Below are positions 4,971-7,987 of a DNA stretch of 7,987 nt, one piece after another. Position 1 is the first letter of the stretch, and each line of letters starts with the position of its first letter. The notes under the pieces were generated by a model. It was given only the letters and a program-made list of their open reading frames with translations, was not told the origin of the DNA and did no database searches. A program made the translations under genes and the position numbers. Source of the stretch: an uncultured Azospirillum sp. (lineage in GTDB: Bacteria; Pseudomonadota; Alphaproteobacteria; Azospirillales; Azospirillaceae); the NCBI GenBank assembly GCA_937960755.1, contig CALGOL010000017.1:1-7987 (forward strand), read 5' to 3'.

Positions 4971-7430
4971 TTACGCCGCCTTGTCGGCGATCGCCCGGCC
5001 CTGGACCATGGCGTCGAACGCGCGACGGAAATCCGATGTTTCCACAACCATTTGATCCAACTTTATGTTGGCTTCGCTGTCGCCGCCGGTCAGCGTCTCG
5101 AATGGCGCCCGCAGGTTGCGGTTGCTCATCACCAGCGTGCCGCGGCCGCCGGTGGGCAATGACCCGTTGAGATTGGTCAGCTTGGCGCCGCCCAACGACA
5201 TGTTTTCCACCACCACAGCGATGCGGCGGCTGCCGATTTCAATTTCAGCGGCCTCACGCAATTGATAGCGCGGCGCGGCGCGGCGGTCGGCGTCGGTGGA
5301 CGAGGTGCGCACCACGCGCACCAGCACGCGGCGCAGCTCCTCGACCGCCACGTTGACGCGGGTGACTTCTTCGCGCACTTCCTGCGCCTTGGCGCCGGTC
5401 TGATCGGCGATTAGCGACACGTCGGCGATGCGGGCCGACACTTCCTTGGAGGCGGTGGTGGTCTCCACCACGTTGCGGCTGATTTCCTGGGTCGCCGCCG
5501 CCTGTTCCTCCATCGCCGCGGCGATGGACGACGAGATGTGGTCGATATCGGAAATGGTTTCGCCGATTTGCGCCACCGCGGCCACCGCTTGCCCGGTCGC
5601 GGCCTGAATATCGGAGATTTGCCGGGTGATTTCTTCCGTGGACCGAGCGGTCTGGCTGGCGAGGTTCTTCACTTCGCCCGCCACCACGGCGAAGCCTTTG
5701 CCGGCTTCGCCCGCGCGGGCCGCTTCGATGGTGGCGTTGAGCGCCAGCAGATTGGTTTGACCGGCAATTTCTTGGATCAGCGTCACCACTTCGCCGATCC
5801 GGCCCACCGCGTCGGACAATGAACGGATGGTGGTTTGCGCCGTGTCGCCGCATTCCACCGCCTTGCGGATCACCGAGGTGGACTGGGCGATTTGCGCCGA
5901 GATCTCGCGAATGGAGGCGGCCAGTTCTTCGGTCGCCGCCGCCACCGTCTGGGCGTTGGCCAGCGCCTGTTCAGAGGCCGCCGCCACGCTTTGCGAATTG
6001 ACCGTCACGTCGCTGGCGGCGTGGGCCATGTCTTCGGCGTTGTGCGCCATCTGCCCGGTGCGGGCGGCGACCTGCTCGACGGCGCGGCCGGCTTCGCGCT
6101 CCACCGTGTCGGCCATGGCGTTGAGCGCGGCGACGCGGGCGAGGTTGGCCTGCTCGTCAAGGTCGGCCTTTTCCAGAATGCTGTAGCGAATGCGGGCTTG
6201 CAGGCCGCGCAACTGCGCGGACACCCGGCGGAACTCGGATACCGCTGGCGTCTCGATGCGGTGCTTATGGTTGCCGGCGCCAATTTCGTTGAAGTGCCCT
6301 TCCAGGCGCTCGATGGGGCGGCGGATGCATACCGCCAGCCACCAGTTCAGTGCGATGACGACCGCAATGGTGACTGCAATGGTTACAACAGTTTCAATGA
6401 TATGCACGTCAAAATGGCTAAGCGCATCTTCCGTCGTCGTTTTCGCCAAGCTGAGTTGCAGATTGACCAATTCGCCCACCTTCTCAGTCAGCGGGTCGAT
6501 GATCTGATAGAGCTTGGTTTTGACAAAGGCGTCGAGCGCCGCGGCGTTGCGCGCCTTCAGAATGCCGGTCAACTCGTCGACCGCGGCGTCGGCCGGGACC
6601 ATTAGCGCCTTGGCTTGCTCCGCAAGGCGTTTTTCTTCCGGCGATAGGGAGGCGGCGAGATAAACGTCCCATGTTTCGTGAATGCGCTTGGTGGCGCTTT
6701 GCACCGACTCCAGCCCCTGTTCCCAGGTAAAATTGCCGTTGCGCACTTTGTGCGAGGCGTCGACCACAAACACGGCGTAGTCGTCGGAAACCTGCTTCAG
6801 CTGTTGCAGCGGTACGACGCGACCAGCGTATACTTCGCGCAGACTGTCGTTAACGGCGCGCAGGCCGCTGACGCCGTCCGCCCCCAGCATCGCCATTAAA
6901 ACCATCACCACCGCGAAAGCGCCGATCAACTGGCCACGGATCGAGCGCGCGAAGCGCTTCAGCGACGCGGCGACGCCGGTCTCCACCACTTCGCCGTCAT
7001 CAAGGCCGATTCCCTTGGCGCGGCCTTCGCGAATGTCGGCGTAAATCCGGTCGGCTCTGACGGTTTCCTCTTTGGTCGGCTTGGAGCGAATGGAGATGTA
7101 GCCCGTCGTCTGGCCGTTCTCGATAATCGGCGTGGCGTTGGCCCGCACCCAATAGTGATCGCCGTTCTTGGCGCGGTTTTTGACCAAGCCTTCCCAGGGT
7201 CGCCCGGCCTTGATGGTCGCCCAAAGATTGGCGAACGCCTCTTTCGGCATGTCGCGGTGCCGCACCATATTGTGCGGCGCACCCATAAGCTCGTCCCGCG
7301 CATAGCCGCTTATTTTTACGAAAGCCTCATTGCCAAAAGTAATGCGTCCGCCCGTGTCGGTTTTTGAGACGAGCACGTCGTCTTCACCCATTTCTATTTC
7401 GCGATTTGTCACCGGGCCGTTGTCACGCAT
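4971..7430 (-). CDS. Chemoreceptor: Aer-like PAS, 4HB periplasmic domain, HAMP, MCP signalling, PilZ
   Basis: An 819-residue methyl-accepting chemotaxis protein that would steer flagellar motility through CheA/CheW at the membrane. Residues 15-125 form an Aer-type PAS with HNMVRHRDMP (53-62) and KNGDHYWVRANA (88-99). The FAD-site residues known from E. coli Aer (N34, R57, H58, F66, N85) are present at the same numbers, so it probably binds FAD and senses redox or oxygen. TM1 is about 167-188. About 189-343 looks like a four-helix-bundle periplasmic ligand domain. TM2 is about 345-368, and HAMP about 366-418. The signalling coiled coil is about 430-705, with its conserved hairpin tip around EIAGQTNLLALNATIEAARA (554-573). 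The C-terminal 715-800 is a PilZ domain with RAAPR (717-721) and NMSLGG (743-748), the c-di-GMP-binding signatures. No CheR-docking pentapeptide ends the protein. Start at 7430 has GGGAG 9 bases upstream. The PilZ end resembles Azospirillum Tlp1-type receptors. Confidence 0.95.
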   Translation of the reverse strand: MRDNGPVTNREIEMGEDDVLVSKTDTGGRITFGNEAFVKISGYARDELMGAPHNMVRHRDMPKEAFANLWATIKAGRPWEGLVKNRAKNGDHYWVRANATPIIENGQTTGYISIRSKPTKEETVRADRIYADIREGRAKGIGLDDGEVVETGVAASLKRFARSIRGQLIGAFAVVMVLMAMLGADGVSGLRAVNDSLREVYAGRVVPLQQLKQVSDDYAVFVVDASHKVRNGNFTWEQGLESVQSATKRIHETWDVYLAASLSPEEKRLAEQAKALMVPADAAVDELTGILKARNAAALDAFVKTKLYQIIDPLTEKVGELVNLQLSLAKTTTEDALSHFDVHIIETVVTIAVTIAVVIALNWWLAVCIRRPIERLEGHFNEIGAGNHKHRIETPAVSEFRRVSAQLRGLQARIRYSILEKADLDEQANLARVAALNAMADTVEREAGRAVEQVAARTGQMAHNAEDMAHAASDVTVNSQSVAAASEQALANAQTVAAATEELAASIREISAQIAQSTSVIRKAVECGDTAQTTIRSLSDAVGRIGEVVTLIQEIAGQTNLLALNATIEAARAGEAGKGFAVVAGEVKNLASQTARSTEEITRQISDIQAATGQAVAAVAQIGETISDIDHISSSIAAAMEEQAAATQEISRNVVETTTASKEVSARIADVSLIADQTGAKAQEVREEVTRVNVAVEELRRVLVRVVRTSSTDADRRAAPRYQLREAAEIEIGSRRIAVVVENMSLGGAKLTNLNGSLPTGGRGTLVMSNRNLRAPFETLTGGDSEANIKLDQMVVETSDFRRAFDAMVQGRAIADKAA

Positions 7431-7439
7431 ACTTTCTTA

Positions 7440-7444
7440 CTCCC
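7440..7444 (-). promoter_or_regulatory. Ribosome binding site deciding the chemoreceptor start
   Basis: GGGAG on the minus strand, 9 bases before ATG 7430. An alternative ATG at 7391 (residue 14) has no comparable motif. Starting at 7430 also places the PAS residues at the same numbers as in E. coli Aer. A self-complementary CGATATCG (7444-7451) adjoins it. Confidence 0.55.
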
Positions 7445-7480
7445 GATATCGAAAAGTCTAGTTTATCAGCATTTTATTTT

Positions 7481-7559
7481 CTTAGGGCGCTTGATCGGTC
7501 GCCCGGCTACGTTTCTGAATATATGACTAGCAAAGTATAGGCTAATTTCAAGCCCTAAG
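7481..7559. repeat. Widely spaced inverted repeat upstream of the chemoreceptor gene
   Basis: CTTAGGGC (7481-7488) is perfectly complementary in inverted order to GCCCTAAG (7552-7559). Allowing two extra bases, the match extends to CTTAGGGCGCTTGA (7481-7494) against TCAAGCCCTAAG (7548-7559). The arms enclose about 53 bases, some 50-130 bases before the chemoreceptor ATG. It could be a pair of opposed binding sites or a remnant of a mobile or duplicated piece. Function unknown. Confidence 0.45.
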
Positions 7560-7692
7560 CAGATACTTTATAAAATATTATTCAAATCTGCCTATTTCTG
7601 CGTCATACGCAAGGTTTTTCCTGCCGCGCAATATTCTATGTTCATAATGTGTAAGTTAATTTCGTGACGGCGGGATAAACAAACCCACTTTC

Positions 7693-7705
7693 GTTGCATT
7701 GCAAC
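7693..7705. promoter_or_regulatory. Perfect 13-base palindrome upstream of alaS
   Basis: GTTGCA (7693-7698), one central T, and TGCAAC (7700-7705). It is nested in an outer TTTCG (7689-7693) / CGAAA (7709-7713) pairing. It lies about 130 bases before the alaS ATG, at the boundary of AT-rich and GC-rich DNA. It is a reasonable operator candidate. E. coli AlaRS is known to repress its own gene through a palindrome, but I have no sequence match to that site. Confidence 0.4.
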
Positions 7706-7731
7706 AAGCGAAATGACGCTCGCCGCCGCGA

Positions 7732-7796
7732 CGCGCGCTGTGGACTCCGCGCGCGGCAAAGGTTAAAAGCGCCTGTTCCGGCGGCACGCGCGCCGG
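7732..7796 (+). other. GC-rich hairpins in the probable alaS leader
   Basis: CGCGCGC (7732-7738) pairs with GCGCGCG (7749-7755) around 10 bases. CCGGCG (7778-7783) pairs with CGCCGG (7791-7796) around 7 bases. GGCG at 7780-7783 can instead pair with CGCC at 7770-7773, so two folds exclude each other. If transcribed, this could be a structured leader. In GC-rich DNA such pairings also arise by chance. No T-tract and no T-box or known riboswitch signature was seen. Confidence 0.3.
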
Positions 7797-7833
7797 GCGT
7801 CAGCTCTTGATGATGATAATCGGGTGACCAGCC

Positions 7834-7987
7834 ATGCAGACCGCCAACGACATCCGCGCCGCGTTCTTGAACTATTTCGGCAAGAACGGCCATCAGGTCG
7901 TCGATTCGTCGCCGCTGGTGCCGCGTAACGATCCGACGCTGATGTTCACCAACGCCGGGATGGTGCAGTTCAAGAACGTCTTCACCG
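7834..7987 (+). CDS. alaS: Alanyl-tRNA synthetase, N-terminal fragment (cut by window end)
   Basis: The first 51 codons of a class II aminoacyl-tRNA synthetase that charges tRNA-Ala in the cytosol. The visible protein begins MQTANDIRAAFLNYF and continues with GHQVVDSSPLVP (19-30) and DPTLMFTNAGMVQFKNVF (33-50). This matches the start of bacterial AlaRS almost residue for residue (E. coli has GHQVV, DPTLLFTNAGM and QFKDVF at the same places) and belongs to the catalytic aminoacylation domain. ATG 7834 is preceded by a GGGTGA (7822-7827) 6 bases upstream. The remaining roughly 820 residues are outside the window, so integrity cannot be judged. It is divergent from the chemoreceptor gene. Confidence 0.95.
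   Translation, partial: MQTANDIRAAFLNYFGKNGHQVVDSSPLVPRNDPTLMFTNAGMVQFKNVFT

Larger units (their letters stand above)
7431..7833. other. Intergenic region between the divergent chemoreceptor and alaS
   Basis: 403 bases without a supported gene. About 7450-7680 is strongly AT-rich against a GC-rich genome (for example TTTATAAAATATTATT at 7567-7582), and about 7720-7800 is very GC-rich. Both outward promoters must lie here. CATAAT at 7643-7648 (plus) and TATACT read on the minus strand at 7534-7539 are -10-like, but neither has a good -35 partner. GCTGATAA on the minus strand (7463-7470) resembles a flagellar sigma-28 -10 box but lacks the TAAA box. Dyads are listed separately. The 83-codon open frame at 7642-7893 on the minus strand runs into alaS and is not supported. 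Confidence 0.6.

Noticed and set aside
5835..6605. 256-codon plus-strand open frame antisense to the chemoreceptor
   Set aside because: Covers the conserved MCP signalling region on the other strand, and its own translation has no recognisable domain.
7463..7470. Possible sigma-28 flagellar promoter for the chemoreceptor
   Set aside because: GCTGATAA is one base from the -10 consensus, but the expected TAAA box about 15 bases upstream is missing (CGCC there).
7559..7591. GCAGAT/ATCTGC stem with 21-base AT loop
   Set aside because: Only six pairs with a long loop, which is easily chance. The same hexamers near dadA are probably coincidence.
7642..7893. 83-codon minus-strand open frame before and into alaS
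   Set aside because: Overlaps the alaS start, crosses regions of very different base composition, and has no family resemblance or convincing ribosome site.
1..7987. CRISPR arrays, tRNA/rRNA genes, insertion sequences, toxin-antitoxin or defence genes
   Set aside because: Looked for on both strands. No regularly spaced repeats beyond the two-copy ones listed, no tRNA-like cloverleaf, and no transposase or defence-type protein is visible.

Overview
This is a GC-rich chromosomal window from a proteobacterium. The best guess is an alphaproteobacterium of the Rhodospirillales type (Azospirillum or Magnetospirillum relatives). The reasons are the codon and base composition, a divergent Lrp-type regulator/dadA-ridA arrangement, a chemoreceptor that joins an Aer-like PAS to a PilZ domain, and an intergenic palindromic repeat of the GTCATTCC...GGAATCCAG kind. 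The taxonomic call is inference from style, not from a marker gene comparison.

Layout. (1) 5-2493, plus strand: a two-gene unit with a fused small/large-subunit TRAP permease and a short DUF1850 protein, joined by a 4-base GTGA start/stop overlap. This is the usual pairing of the TRAP-TAXI transporter type, and the substrate-binding protein is probably just upstream, outside the window. (2) 2494-2626: the gap between convergent genes, filled by a two-hairpin repeat element. (3) 2627-4315, minus strand: dadA followed 39 bases later by ridA. A D-amino acid dehydrogenase makes the imino acid and an enamine/imine deaminase disposes of it. (4) 4316-4495: the divergent control region, with a 22-base dyad and an 11-base direct repeat at 20-base period. 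(5) 4496-4942, plus strand: an Lrp/AsnC-family regulator, probably controlling dadA-ridA and itself. (6) 4971-7430, minus strand: an 819-residue chemoreceptor with Aer-like PAS, TM, four-helix periplasmic domain, TM, HAMP, methyl-accepting signalling domain and C-terminal PilZ. (7) 7431-7833: a 403-base intergenic region, AT-rich in its left two thirds and GC-rich near the right gene, with several dyads. (8) 7834-end, plus strand: the first 51 codons of alaS.

How the genes fit together. Solute uptake (TRAP), D-amino acid oxidation with imine detoxification under an amino-acid-responsive regulator, and energy/redox taxis tuned by c-di-GMP suggest a motile, organic-acid- and amino-acid-using heterotroph. 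Alanine chemistry links dadA and alaS only loosely, and I see no evidence that they are co-regulated.

I found no clearly undescribed multi-gene system. The most distinctive item is the chemoreceptor, which puts three potential input modules in one polypeptide. The next are the operator-like repeats between dadA and the regulator, and the compensatory base changes between the two hairpins of the 2518-2599 repeat.
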